A DNA stretch of 64,000 nucleotides from Bryobacter sp964387685. Its GTDB lineage: Bacteria; Acidobacteriota; Terriglobia; Bryobacterales; Bryobacteraceae. A program made the translations under genes and the position numbers. The DNA lies in assembly GCA_964387685.1 (NCBI GenBank), contig CAYLXK010000020.1:44533-108532 (forward strand). The letters are read 5' to 3'. Positions 34,590 through 43,499 of this stretch are shown here, piece by piece; positions within the stretch are counted from its first letter, which is position 1; each line of letters starts with the position of its first letter. The notes beneath the pieces are model-generated. The model was given only the letters and a program-made list of their open reading frames with translations. It was not told where the DNA came from and searched no databases.

Positions 34590-35900
34590 ATGTTCAACGA
34601 TCCGCATCCCGACGAAGTCCGCATCATCACCAAGCGCTTTGGCTTGCCCAATTCGGCTTCGATTGATACCTATCTCGCCCACGAAGGCTACCAGGCCTTC
34701 CTGAAGGCCGTCGAGATGACGCCCGAGCAGATCATCGACGAGCTCAAGACCTCCAGCCTCCGCGGCCGCGGCGGCGCGGGCTTTCCCACCGGCCTCAAAT
34801 GGAGCTTCATCCCCCGCGATAACCCCAAGCCCAAATACGTCGTCGTCAATGCCGACGAATCTGAGCCCGGCACCTGCAAAGATCGCCTGCTGATGCAGAA
34901 CGATCCGCATCAGCTCATTGAAGGCTGCCTCATCGCCGCCCGCACCATCGGCTGTAAGCTCGGCTACATCTACATCCGGGGCGAGTACCGCTACCTGATC
35001 GACATCATGGATCGGGCCTTGGCGGAAGCCTACGCCCACGGCTGGCTCGGCAAGAACATTAAGGGTACCGGCCTTGACTTCGACCTTTACACTCACTCTG
35101 GCGCTGGTGCCTACGAGTGCGGCGAAGAATCGGCCCTTCTTGAAAGTCTCGAAGGCAAGCGCGGCGTCCCCCGCATCCGTCCCCCCTTTCCCGCCGTCAG
35201 TGGCCTCTACGCCTCGCCCACCGTGCTCAACAACGTCGAGACCTTTTGCTCCGTGCCGGCGATTCTGCGTATGGGTGGTCAAGCCTACGCCGACATCGGC
35301 ACGCCCAAAAACGGCGGCACCCGCATGCTCTGCGTCTCGGGGCATGTCAATCGCCCCGGCGTTTACGAAGTCCCTCTCGGCTTCCCCATGCAGAAAATGA
35401 TCCACGAAGTCTGCGGCGGCATTCGGGGCGGCAAGAAGCTGAAGGGCGTTATTCCCGGCGGCTCCTCCTCGCCCGTCCTGCGCGCCGAAGAGTGCGACTT
35501 CCCCATGGATTACGACAACTACGCCCGCATGAAGACCATGGCCGGCTCGGCCGGCATGATGGTGATGGACGAAGACACCGACATCGTCAAGGTCGCTCTC
35601 CGCACCATGCGCTTCTACGCCCACGAATCCTGCGGCTGGTGCATCCCCTGCCGCGAGGGTACAACCTGGCTGAAAAAAATGCTCACCCGCATGGACGAGG
35701 GCTCCGGGCGGCAAGCCGACATCGATCTCATTCATGAGTTGGCTAAGAACATGCTGGGCCGCACCTTTTGCCCCCTCGGCGACGCCGCCGCCTTGCCCAC
35801 CATTGGTTTCATCGAAAAATTCCGGGACGAATTCGAGGCTCGCCTCCGCCACACGGCCGTCCCCGTCACCACCCCCGATCAATTGATTGCCATCAGCTAA
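34590..35900 (+). CDS. nuoF: NADH-quinone oxidoreductase subunit F
   Basis: The NADH- and FMN-binding catalytic subunit. The 436-residue product has the NADH motif GRGGAGFPTGLKWSF, the FMN-binding GAGAYECGEESALLESLEG, and the N3 [4Fe-4S] ligands in ESCGWCIPCREGTTW plus the distal cysteine in FCPLGDAA. AAGAGGT precedes the ATG. It lies 9 bases after nuoE and 7 before nuoG. Confidence 0.97.
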   Translation: MFNDPHPDEVRIITKRFGLPNSASIDTYLAHEGYQAFLKAVEMTPEQIIDELKTSSLRGRGGAGFPTGLKWSFIPRDNPKPKYVVVNADESEPGTCKDRLLMQNDPHQLIEGCLIAARTIGCKLGYIYIRGEYRYLIDIMDRALAEAYAHGWLGKNIKGTGLDFDLYTHSGAGAYECGEESALLESLEGKRGVPRIRPPFPAVSGLYASPTVLNNVETFCSVPAILRMGGQAYADIGTPKNGGTRMLCVSGHVNRPGVYEVPLGFPMQKMIHEVCGGIRGGKKLKGVIPGGSSSPVLRAEECDFPMDYDNYARMKTMAGSAGMMVMDEDTDIVKVALRTMRFYAHESCGWCIPCREGTTWLKKMLTRMDEGSGRQADIDLIHELAKNMLGRTFCPLGDAAALPTIGFIEKFRDEFEARLRHTAVPVTTPDQLIAIS

Positions 35901-35907
35901 CTACGCC

Positions 35908-38034
35908 ATGTCGACTCCTACCCCAGCTCCTCCGGCCCCCGCCGCCCCCACCATGGTGAACTTCACGGTCGACGGCCGCCAGTTAAGCGCCCCTCCCGGC
36001 ACCCTCCTCATCGATGCCTGTAAGCGCGCCGGTATCGAAATCCCCGCCTTTTGCTACTACGAAGGCTATTCGCTCCAGGCCGCCTGCCGCATGTGCCTGG
36101 TCGAGGTCGAAAAGATGCCCAAGCTGCAGACGGCCTGCACGCTGCCCGTCGCCGAGGGCATGATCGTCCGCAGCGAAACCGAGCAATTGGCCAAAGCCCG
36201 CAAGGGCACCCTCGAATTCCTCCTCACCAACCATCCCCTCGATTGCCCCGTCTGCGACAAGGGCGGCGAATGTGAATTGCAGGATATGGTCTTCCGTTAC
36301 GGCGCCGGCGAAAGCCGCTTTACGGAAATTAAGAATCACGAGCCCGAACGCCAATGGTCCCCCGTCGTCTTCTACGACCCCGCCCGCTGCATCCTCTGCT
36401 ACCGCTGCGTGCGCGTGTGCAATGAAGGCATGGGCGTCGGCGCCCTCGGTGTTACCAACCGCGGCGTGCATTCCGAAATTGTCCCGAATAAAGTCGACCA
36501 TCTCGACTGCGACGAATGCGGCGCCTGTATCGACATCTGTCCCGTGGGCGCGCTCACCTCAAACACCTACCGTTACAAAACCCGTCCCTGGGAAATGCAG
36601 CATGTCGGTACCGTCTGCACGCACTGTTCCAATGGCTGCAAAACCACTCTGGGCGTGCGCAACGATGAAATCGTGCGCGGCAACAATCGCGATCGCTCCG
36701 GCATCAATGGCGAGTTCCTCTGCGTCAAAGGCCGCTACGGCTTCGATTTCAACGCCCACCCCGAGCGCGTCACCTCGCCCATGATCCGCCTCAACGGCCA
36801 ACTCGAGGCCGTCTCCTGGTCTCGCGCCCTCAGCTACACCGCCGAAAAGTTCCGCGAAATCCAGGCGGCCGGCGGCCCTTTCGGCGTGCTCGCCGACACC
36901 CGCCTCAGCAATGAAGAGCTCTTCTACTTGCAGAAGTTCGCCCGTATCGGCCTAAAAACCTCCAATATCGATCACGAACGTTCCGGCGACTTCGTCACCC
37001 TGCTCGACGCCGTTTCCGGCAACACCGAAGCCCTCGCCACCGCCGCCGACCTCTACCAGACCAAGGCCGCCCTCGTCATCGGCAGCGACCTCTCCCAGCA
37101 GCATCCCTTCCTCGCCTTCCAGCTCCGCGCCGATTTCCGCCACCACAAGGCCAAAATCTACACCGTCACCGAAGGCCCCGTTCGGGAAGCCAACTACGCC
37201 GCCCAAAGCCTCATCGCCGCCCCCGGCGAGGAATTTGCCGCCCTCGAACAACTCTCCGCCACCCTCAAGAACGAAGCCTCTCTTAGCATCCTCTTCGGCG
37301 ATACCATCAAAGGCCAACGCGTCCGCGACCTGGTCGCCTGGGCTTCCGGACTCGGCATCCCGGTCAAATACGTTTGCCTCGTCGATTACTCTAATTCCCG
37401 CGGCGCCATGGATATGGGTGTCATGCCGAATCTCCTGCCCGGATATCAAGTCGATCCCACGCCCGGCCTGGGACAGCGCGAGATTCTCGCCCACCCCCAT
37501 CTAGCCGCCTTGTGGGTCGTTGGAGCCAATCCCCTCGCCCGCACCAAGCTAGCGAGTTCCTCCGCCTTTGTCGTAGCCCACACGATGTTTCTCAATGAGA
37601 CCGCTCAGCGTGCGGACGTTATCTTCCCCTCCGCTTCGGCTTACGAAAAAAACGGTACCGTTACAAACGTCACGGGCCAGGTCCAGCGCTTAAAGGCCGC
37701 CGTCAAGACCATGGGCGCCAAGCCGGACCTCGAAATCATGGGCCTCCTCGCCAAAGAGCTTGGCCTTGCCGCCCAAATTGGAATTTGGACGCACGATCAC
37801 GTTTTTAGGGAGATTCACGCCGGCGTGCGCGGCTATAATATTGCTTTGCCGGTGATTCTGACCGGAGGTGCGGCGCGTACCACGCCCGTTAACGGTCCGG
37901 TGAAAGTCGATGTGCGAGTGGAAGACATCCACTCAGCCCGCGACACACTATTCACCTCCGGTTCTTTGGGCCGGTATTCAAAGCTCCTCACCAGCGTTCC
38001 AGAGTATCCGGGCGCTCTCTACCGGCGGCAGTAG
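35908..38034 (+). CDS. nuoG: NADH-quinone oxidoreductase subunit G
   Basis: Large Fe-S subunit of the NADH module. The 708-residue product has an N-terminal 2Fe-2S ferredoxin domain (FCYYEGYSLQAACRMC), the His-Cys3 N5 site (HPLDCPVCDKGGEC), the CILCYRCVRVC / CIDICPVG ferredoxin ligands, and CTHCSNGC with a later FLCVKG, the pattern that holds the off-path N7 cluster. The molybdopterin-like remainder follows. ATG 35908 (MSTPTPAPP, with a Pro/Ala-rich leader) is chosen; a TTG at 35887 lies inside nuoF. Confidence 0.96.
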   Translation: MSTPTPAPPAPAAPTMVNFTVDGRQLSAPPGTLLIDACKRAGIEIPAFCYYEGYSLQAACRMCLVEVEKMPKLQTACTLPVAEGMIVRSETEQLAKARKGTLEFLLTNHPLDCPVCDKGGECELQDMVFRYGAGESRFTEIKNHEPERQWSPVVFYDPARCILCYRCVRVCNEGMGVGALGVTNRGVHSEIVPNKVDHLDCDECGACIDICPVGALTSNTYRYKTRPWEMQHVGTVCTHCSNGCKTTLGVRNDEIVRGNNRDRSGINGEFLCVKGRYGFDFNAHPERVTSPMIRLNGQLEAVSWSRALSYTAEKFREIQAAGGPFGVLADTRLSNEELFYLQKFARIGLKTSNIDHERSGDFVTLLDAVSGNTEALATAADLYQTKAALVIGSDLSQQHPFLAFQLRADFRHHKAKIYTVTEGPVREANYAAQSLIAAPGEEFAALEQLSATLKNEASLSILFGDTIKGQRVRDLVAWASGLGIPVKYVCLVDYSNSRGAMDMGVMPNLLPGYQVDPTPGLGQREILAHPHLAALWVVGANPLARTKLASSSAFVVAHTMFLNETAQRADVIFPSASAYEKNGTVTNVTGQVQRLKAAVKTMGAKPDLEIMGLLAKELGLAAQIGIWTHDHVFREIHAGVRGYNIALPVILTGGAARTTPVNGPVKVDVRVEDIHSARDTLFTSGSLGRYSKLLTSVPEYPGALYRRQ

Positions 38035-38058
38035 GCGCCATCCGAACGATACGATGCG

Positions 38059-39264
38059 ATGAACTTTTTCCTGATCAGCCTGATTAAGACGGGCATTGTG
38101 GCCGGAGCCTTGCTAACGACTCTGGCCTATCTTCAATGGATCGAGCGCAAGGTGCTCGCCCATATCCAGCTCCGTCTCGGGCCCTACCGCGTCGGCCCCC
38201 ACGGCCTTTTGCAGCCCTTGGCCGACGTTCTGAAGCTGATGACCAAGGAAGGCTACGTCCCGCATCACGTCAATGCCTTCTTTTACCTCCTGGCCCCCTT
38301 TCTCGCCGTTACCTTCGCCCTCATTTCGATCTGCGTCATCCCTTTCGGCCCCAGTGTCGAAATTTTCGGTTACCGTACTGACCTCGGCCTGGCCGACCTA
38401 AACGTCGGCGTCCTCTTTGTTCTGGCCATTTCCAGCGTGGGTGTTTACGGCGTCGCCCTGGCCGGTTGGTCGTCCAACAACAAATACTCGCTCATGGGCG
38501 GGCTGCGCAGTTCGGCGCAGATGATCAGCTACGAGTTGCCCATGGCCATCGCCTTGGTTTCCCCCTTGCTGCTGATCAACGATTTGTCCTTGCGTACCAT
38601 CGCCAACGAACAGGCGGGCTTTTACCTGGGCTTCATCCCGAAGTGGACCATCTTCCAGATGCCCTTCCCCCAGATTTTCAGCTTCGCTATCTTCTTTATT
38701 TCCTCGTTTGCCGAAACTAACCGCGTCCCCTTTGACCTGCCGGAAGCGGAAAATGAGTTGGTCGCCGGTTTCCACACCGAATACAGCTCCATGGGTTTCG
38801 CCTCTTTTTTCATGGCCGAATACGCCAACATGGTCACCATCACGTGCATGAACACGGTGCTCTTTCTCGGCGCCTGGCATCCTCCCTTCCCCGCTGAGTT
38901 CGGCAGCGACTTCGTCCCGGTTCTCCTGCTTTGGGCCGCCGCGGCGATCCTGATGATCCAAGGCCTCAACACGAAAAAAGGACGCCTTTGGGACCGCTTT
39001 TCTTTGCCCGCTTTCTCCGTCGCTTTTGCCTTCCTCGGCGCGCTCTTCCTGGTGCCCTTCCTGAAGCCCATCCTCATTCCCCTCTTCTGGTTTGTCGCCA
39101 AAACCGGCTTCCTGCTCTTCGTCTTTATCTGGGTCCGCGGCACACTGCCCCGCTTCCGCTACGACCAACTCATGAATTTCACCTGGAAATTCCTCTTCCC
39201 CGTGTCCATCCTCAACCTGCTGCTCACCGCGCTCGCCGTAGCCCTCCAGGGGCCCAAGAGTTAA
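38059..39264 (+). CDS. nuoH: NADH-quinone oxidoreductase subunit H
   Basis: Membrane subunit forming the quinone-tunnel floor. The 401-residue product has ERKVLAHIQLRLGPYRVGPHG, QPLADVLKLMTKE and the loop FDLPEAENELVAGFHTEYSSM in part, with eight or more membrane spans. nuoI usually follows this gene, but here nuoJ begins only 3 bases after the stop. Confidence 0.97.
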   Translation: MNFFLISLIKTGIVAGALLTTLAYLQWIERKVLAHIQLRLGPYRVGPHGLLQPLADVLKLMTKEGYVPHHVNAFFYLLAPFLAVTFALISICVIPFGPSVEIFGYRTDLGLADLNVGVLFVLAISSVGVYGVALAGWSSNNKYSLMGGLRSSAQMISYELPMAIALVSPLLLINDLSLRTIANEQAGFYLGFIPKWTIFQMPFPQIFSFAIFFISSFAETNRVPFDLPEAENELVAGFHTEYSSMGFASFFMAEYANMVTITCMNTVLFLGAWHPPFPAEFGSDFVPVLLLWAAAAILMIQGLNTKKGRLWDRFSLPAFSVAFAFLGALFLVPFLKPILIPLFWFVAKTGFLLFVFIWVRGTLPRFRYDQLMNFTWKFLFPVSILNLLLTALAVALQGPKS

Positions 39265-39267
39265 GCG

Positions 39268-39765
39268 ATGGAACTCATTCTCTTCGGTCTGTTTGCCACC
39301 CTCGCTGTCGTCTGCGGCGTCTCTCTGGTCGTCCAGAAGCACCCCATTTCGAGCGCCCTTTCCCTGATCGGCGTCATGGGTTCGCTGGCAGTACTCTACC
39401 TGCTGCTGGGTGCGGAATTCATTGCCGCCGTCCAGTTGATCGTGTATGCGGGCGCCATCATGGTCCTGTTTGTCTTCGTCATCATGCTGCTCAATACGGG
39501 CGCCGAATCGTCGCTTGGCAAAAGCTGGCCCTCGCGCCTTCTGGGCATCCCGCTACTCACCGTCTTTCTCGCCCTGCTCGCCTACTTGATCCAGCACCTG
39601 GCGCCCTCGCTTGGCCGCGCTCGATTCGGCGACTTCCCCTCCGGTGCCCGCGATATCGGCCGCAGCCTCTTTACCAAATACCTGCTCCCCTTTGAAGTAA
39701 CCAGCGTGCTCGTCCTCATCGCCATCCTGGGCGCCATCGTACTCGCCCGCAAGGAGATCGACTAA
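39268..39765 (+). CDS. nuoJ: NADH-quinone oxidoreductase subunit J
   Basis: The 165-residue membrane subunit has five predicted helices and the conserved third helix YLLLGAEFIAAVQLIVYAGA with its pi-bulge region, followed by IMVLFVFVIMLLN. It couples quinone chemistry to the proton channels. It ends with a one-base overlap (TAATG) with nuoK. Confidence 0.96.
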   Translation: MELILFGLFATLAVVCGVSLVVQKHPISSALSLIGVMGSLAVLYLLLGAEFIAAVQLIVYAGAIMVLFVFVIMLLNTGAESSLGKSWPSRLLGIPLLTVFLALLAYLIQHLAPSLGRARFGDFPSGARDIGRSLFTKYLLPFEVTSVLVLIAILGAIVLARKEID

Positions 39766-40082
39766 TGCCCCCGCTCAACTCCGTCCCCCTCAGTTACTAC
39801 CTCGTCCTATCGGCTATTCTCTTCAGCCTAGGTATCGCCGGCTTCTTATTCCGCCGCAACATCATTACTGTATTCATGTCCATTGAGCTCATGCTCAATG
39901 CCGTCAACCTCAGCTTCGTCGCCTTCTCCAATCACTTGCGCCAGGTCGATGGCCAAATCTTCACCTTCTTCGTGATGGTCGTCGCCGCCGCGGAGGCCGC
40001 CGTCGGCCTCGCCATCATCCTCACCGTCTTCAAGAACTACCGCACCCTCACCATCGACGAAGTGAGCTCGCTCAAGAACTAA
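39765..40082 (+). CDS. nuoK: NADH-quinone oxidoreductase subunit K
   Basis: A 105-residue, three-helix proton-channel subunit. The two buried glutamates expected in the family are present in FMSIELMLNAVNL and VVAAAEAAVGLAI. It overlaps nuoJ by one base and is followed by nuoL after one base. Confidence 0.97.
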   Translation: MPPLNSVPLSYYLVLSAILFSLGIAGFLFRRNIITVFMSIELMLNAVNLSFVAFSNHLRQVDGQIFTFFVMVVAAAEAAVGLAIILTVFKNYRTLTIDEVSSLKN

Positions 40083-40083
40083 C

Positions 40084-41931
40084 ATGCCCAACCCTCCGGA
40101 CCTCTCGCTCTGGCTAATCCTCTTCTTTCCGCTCCTGGGGGCCCTCCTCAACGGCACCCTCGGCCGCCGGCTGTCGCGCCCTGCCGTCGCCGCCATCGCT
40201 ATTGGCGCTTGCGGTCTGTCCTTCCTTTGGGTCGTCAAATCCCTCCTCGCCCTCGACCAACTTCTCGAGCCCCACATTGAGCGCTCTTTTACCTGGATCG
40301 CCTCCGGAGACCTCAAAGTCGGCTTCGACCTATCGATTGACCGCCTCTCGAGCGTCATGCTCCTTGTCGTTACCGGCGTCGGCACCCTCATCCACATCTA
40401 CGCCGTCGGCTATATGGAAAAAGAGGAAGGCTTCTGGCGTTTCTTCAGCTACTTGAACCTCTTCATGTTCTTCATGCTGATCCTGGTTCTCGCCCAAAAT
40501 TTCCTGCTCCTCTTTGTGGGCTGGGAAGGCGTCGGCCTCTGCTCGTATCTCCTGATCGGCTTCTACTACCTCGAAAAATACGCGGGCGACGCCGCCAAAA
40601 AAGCCTTCATCGTGAACCGCATTGGCGACTTCGGCTTTTCTCTCGCCATGCTCCTGATCGTGGTCAACGTCGGCTCTCTCGACATGGGCATTGTTTTCTC
40701 TAGCGTCAACAAACTATCCCAGGAAACTCTCACCGCGATCGCGCTTCTGCTCTTTGTCGGTGCCTGCGGCAAAAGCGCGCAATTCCCTCTCTACGTCTGG
40801 CTGCCTGACGCCATGGCCGGCCCCACGCCGGTTTCAGCCCTCATCCACGCCGCCACCATGGTCACCGCCGGCGTTTATGTCGTCGCCCGCTCCAGCGCCA
40901 TCTTCGTTAAGGCTCCCATCGCCATGGAGGTCGTCGCCATTGTCGGACTGCTCACCGCCGTCGTCGCCGCCTTGATTGGCACCGCACAGAACGACATCAA
41001 GAAAGTCTTCGCTTACTCCACCGTCTCGCAGCTCGGCTACATGTTCCTCGGCCTCGGCGTCGGCGCCTTCTCGGCCGGTATCTTTCACGTCGTTACCCAC
41101 GCCTTCTTCAAGGCCCTGCTTTTCCTCGGTGCCGGCAGCGTCATCCATGCCCTTCATGGCGAGCAGGATCTCCGCCACATGGGTGGCCTCCGCTCGAAGA
41201 TTCCCATCACCTTTTGGACGCTCCTCATTGCCGCGGTTGCTATCTCGGGCGTGCCGCCCTTTGCCGGATTCTGGTCCAAAGACGCGATCTTGATCGCCGC
41301 CCACCACCATCATCCTTGGATGTTCTGGGTCGGCGTCGCTACCGCCGGCCTCACTGCCTTCTACGTTTTTCGCGCCATCTTCCTTTGCTTCTTCGGCGAA
41401 TACCGCGGCCATGCGCATCCACATGAATCCCCCGCGATCATGTACTTGCCCCTGGTCATTCTTGCCATCCTCAGCATCACCGGCGGCTACCTGCCCATCC
41501 AGATTTGGCTCGATAAAGGCCTCGTCGAAGAGCACCACGACTTTATGCTCGTCGCTGTTTCCGTTGCCGCCGGCCTTATCGGCATCGCCGTCGCTTACTT
41601 TGTCTACGTCCTCCATCCCGGCTCGGCCGACGGCTACGCAAAAGCTCTGGGCGGCATCTACCGCGCCATTGCTAACAAATTCTATGTCGACGAGGCCTAT
41701 GACGCCGCCATTGTCCATCCTCTCGAACATGGCTCCCGCGCCGTGCTGTGGCAGGGTGTCGACAAAACGCTCGTCAACGGTGGCGTAAGCGGCGCCGTTG
41801 CCACCTCCCGCTGGTTTGGTGGCATCCTGCGGCAAATGCAAGGCGGCAATGTCCGCAGTTACGCGGCCTATATCCTGCTCGGCGCCGTCGTTTTCCTCGG
41901 CATCATGGCTTCCAGCGGAGGGGCCCGCTAA
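40084..41931 (+). CDS. nuoL: NADH-quinone oxidoreductase subunit L
   Basis: Distal Mrp-type proton-pumping subunit with the long lateral helix. The 615-residue product has the helix-5 glutamate motif LLLFVGWEGVGLCSYLLIGF, the helix-7/8 region GKSAQFPLYVWLPDAMAGPTPVSALIHAATMVTAG in pieces, and channel His/Lys residues. Length is normal, so the C-terminal lateral helix is intact. The stop overlaps the nuoM ATG by one base. Confidence 0.97.
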   Translation: MPNPPDLSLWLILFFPLLGALLNGTLGRRLSRPAVAAIAIGACGLSFLWVVKSLLALDQLLEPHIERSFTWIASGDLKVGFDLSIDRLSSVMLLVVTGVGTLIHIYAVGYMEKEEGFWRFFSYLNLFMFFMLILVLAQNFLLLFVGWEGVGLCSYLLIGFYYLEKYAGDAAKKAFIVNRIGDFGFSLAMLLIVVNVGSLDMGIVFSSVNKLSQETLTAIALLLFVGACGKSAQFPLYVWLPDAMAGPTPVSALIHAATMVTAGVYVVARSSAIFVKAPIAMEVVAIVGLLTAVVAALIGTAQNDIKKVFAYSTVSQLGYMFLGLGVGAFSAGIFHVVTHAFFKALLFLGAGSVIHALHGEQDLRHMGGLRSKIPITFWTLLIAAVAISGVPPFAGFWSKDAILIAAHHHHPWMFWVGVATAGLTAFYVFRAIFLCFFGEYRGHAHPHESPAIMYLPLVILAILSITGGYLPIQIWLDKGLVEEHHDFMLVAVSVAAGLIGIAVAYFVYVLHPGSADGYAKALGGIYRAIANKFYVDEAYDAAIVHPLEHGSRAVLWQGVDKTLVNGGVSGAVATSRWFGGILRQMQGGNVRSYAAYILLGAVVFLGIMASSGGAR

Positions 41932-43499
41932 TGTTCCTTCTCCTCGCCCTGATCTTGCCTTTCCTCGGCTTCCTGGCCTGTCTAACCCTTTTCCGCCGTT
42001 CTGCATCCACAGCCTTCAACGTCGCCCTCGCAGCCTCTGGCTTTGCCTTTCTCGCCTCTCTCGCCATGATCCCGGAGGTCCTCCAAACCCCCATCGGTCT
42101 CACACAGGCGATCGACTTGAGCTGGATTCCTTATCCCCCCATCCGCTTCCACGTGGGAGTCGACGGCCTCTCCGTCTGGCTCATTGTCGCCACCACGCTG
42201 CTTAGCCTGCTGGCCATTGCCAGCGCCCAACCCCTCGTCGAACGCGGTGCGAGCCCCCGCCAGCCCGCCATCTTCCTCGGTTGGATGCTCCTGCTGGAAG
42301 CCGCCCTCATCGGCGTCTTCGCCGCGCAAGACCTCTTCCTCTTCTACGTCTTTTTTGAACTCACCTTGCTTCCCTGCCTCTTCCTCATGGGCCAGTGGGG
42401 ACAAGACAACGGCACGGCCACCCGCAACTCGGCCACTATCAAGTTTTTTATCTACACCTTTGCCGCCTCGATTTTGATGCTGGGCGGAATCATCTACCTT
42501 TTCCTGAAATCGGGCACCTTCGATTACCGCGGCATCCTCGCGCAGATCTCCGCGGGCAGCTTCCGCCTCAGCCCGGCCGAGCAACTTCCCCTCTTCCTGG
42601 CATTCTTTATCGCTTTCGCGGTCAAGACCCCCCTCTTTCCCTTCCACGCCTGGCAGGCGGACGCCTACTCCACCGCTCCCTCCGCGCTCGGCGTCGTTAT
42701 GGCCGGCCTGATGGGTAAGCTCGGCGCTTATGGCCTCCTTCGCTTTTGCCTCCCGCTCTTCCCCACTGCCGCCCGCGAATGCGCTTACTGGATCAACGGT
42801 CTCGCTATCGTCGCCATCGTCTATGGCGGACTGGTCGCGATCGTCCAACCCAACATGAAGCGCCTCCTCGCCTTTAGTTCCCTAAGCCACTTGGGCTTCA
42901 TCGTCCTTGGTATCTTTAGCTTCCACCAGAACGGCCTGGACGGCGCCTCCTACCAGATGGTCGCCCATGCCGTAACCACCGGAGCCCTCTTCTTGATGGC
43001 GGGCTATCTGGAAGAACGCCGTAACTCCTCCGACATCGCCGACTTCGGCGGCTTGGCCTCCAGCACGCCCTGGCTCTCCAGCGCTTTTCTATTTGCCGCT
43101 CTTGCGAGTTCCGGTTTGCCCATGCTTAATAATTTTGTCGGCGAGTACCTCATTCTGCAGGGCGCGGCCTTCGCCGGCATGCCCTATGCCGTGGGTGCCG
43201 CCTTGGGCGTGATCCTTTCTGCCGTTTATCTGCTTTGGATGTACCAGCGCACCTTCCTCGGCCCCAAGCCCGATACCGAAACCCCCGACCTTAACTTCCG
43301 CGAAGCCCTCCTTGCCGCGCCTCTATTGATCCTCATGCTATGGATGGGCGTCGCCAGCGGCAATTTCCTGCCTGTGCAAAGCGCCGTCAACGCCCAGATC
43401 CTCGAAAAAACCAAAATGAACGTCGAGTTCCAAGTAGCTATCGATCCTGCCCTCGCACCAGCCCTCGCTCCCGCTACGGAGGCGATCCATGGACAATAG
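41931..43499 (+). CDS. nuoM: NADH-quinone oxidoreductase subunit M
   Basis: Second antiporter-like proton pump. In the 522-residue product the family marks are DLFLFYVFFELTLLPCLFLMG (helix-5 glutamate), KTPLFPFHAWQADAYSTAPSA and KRLLAFSSLSHLGFIVLGI. The ATG at 41931 shares one base with the nuoL stop. Its end overlaps the nuoN start by 11 bases. Confidence 0.97.
   Translation: MFLLLALILPFLGFLACLTLFRRSASTAFNVALAASGFAFLASLAMIPEVLQTPIGLTQAIDLSWIPYPPIRFHVGVDGLSVWLIVATTLLSLLAIASAQPLVERGASPRQPAIFLGWMLLLEAALIGVFAAQDLFLFYVFFELTLLPCLFLMGQWGQDNGTATRNSATIKFFIYTFAASILMLGGIIYLFLKSGTFDYRGILAQISAGSFRLSPAEQLPLFLAFFIAFAVKTPLFPFHAWQADAYSTAPSALGVVMAGLMGKLGAYGLLRFCLPLFPTAARECAYWINGLAIVAIVYGGLVAIVQPNMKRLLAFSSLSHLGFIVLGIFSFHQNGLDGASYQMVAHAVTTGALFLMAGYLEERRNSSDIADFGGLASSTPWLSSAFLFAALASSGLPMLNNFVGEYLILQGAAFAGMPYAVGAALGVILSAVYLLWMYQRTFLGPKPDTETPDLNFREALLAAPLLILMLWMGVASGNFLPVQSAVNAQILEKTKMNVEFQVAIDPALAPALAPATEAIHGQ

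Noticed and set aside
34122..35882. 586-codon open frame antisense to nuoE/nuoF
   Set aside because: It mirrors the C-ending codons of the nuo genes and yields a Gly/Ala/Val/Asp-rich low-information protein. NuoE and NuoF motifs on the other strand are complete.
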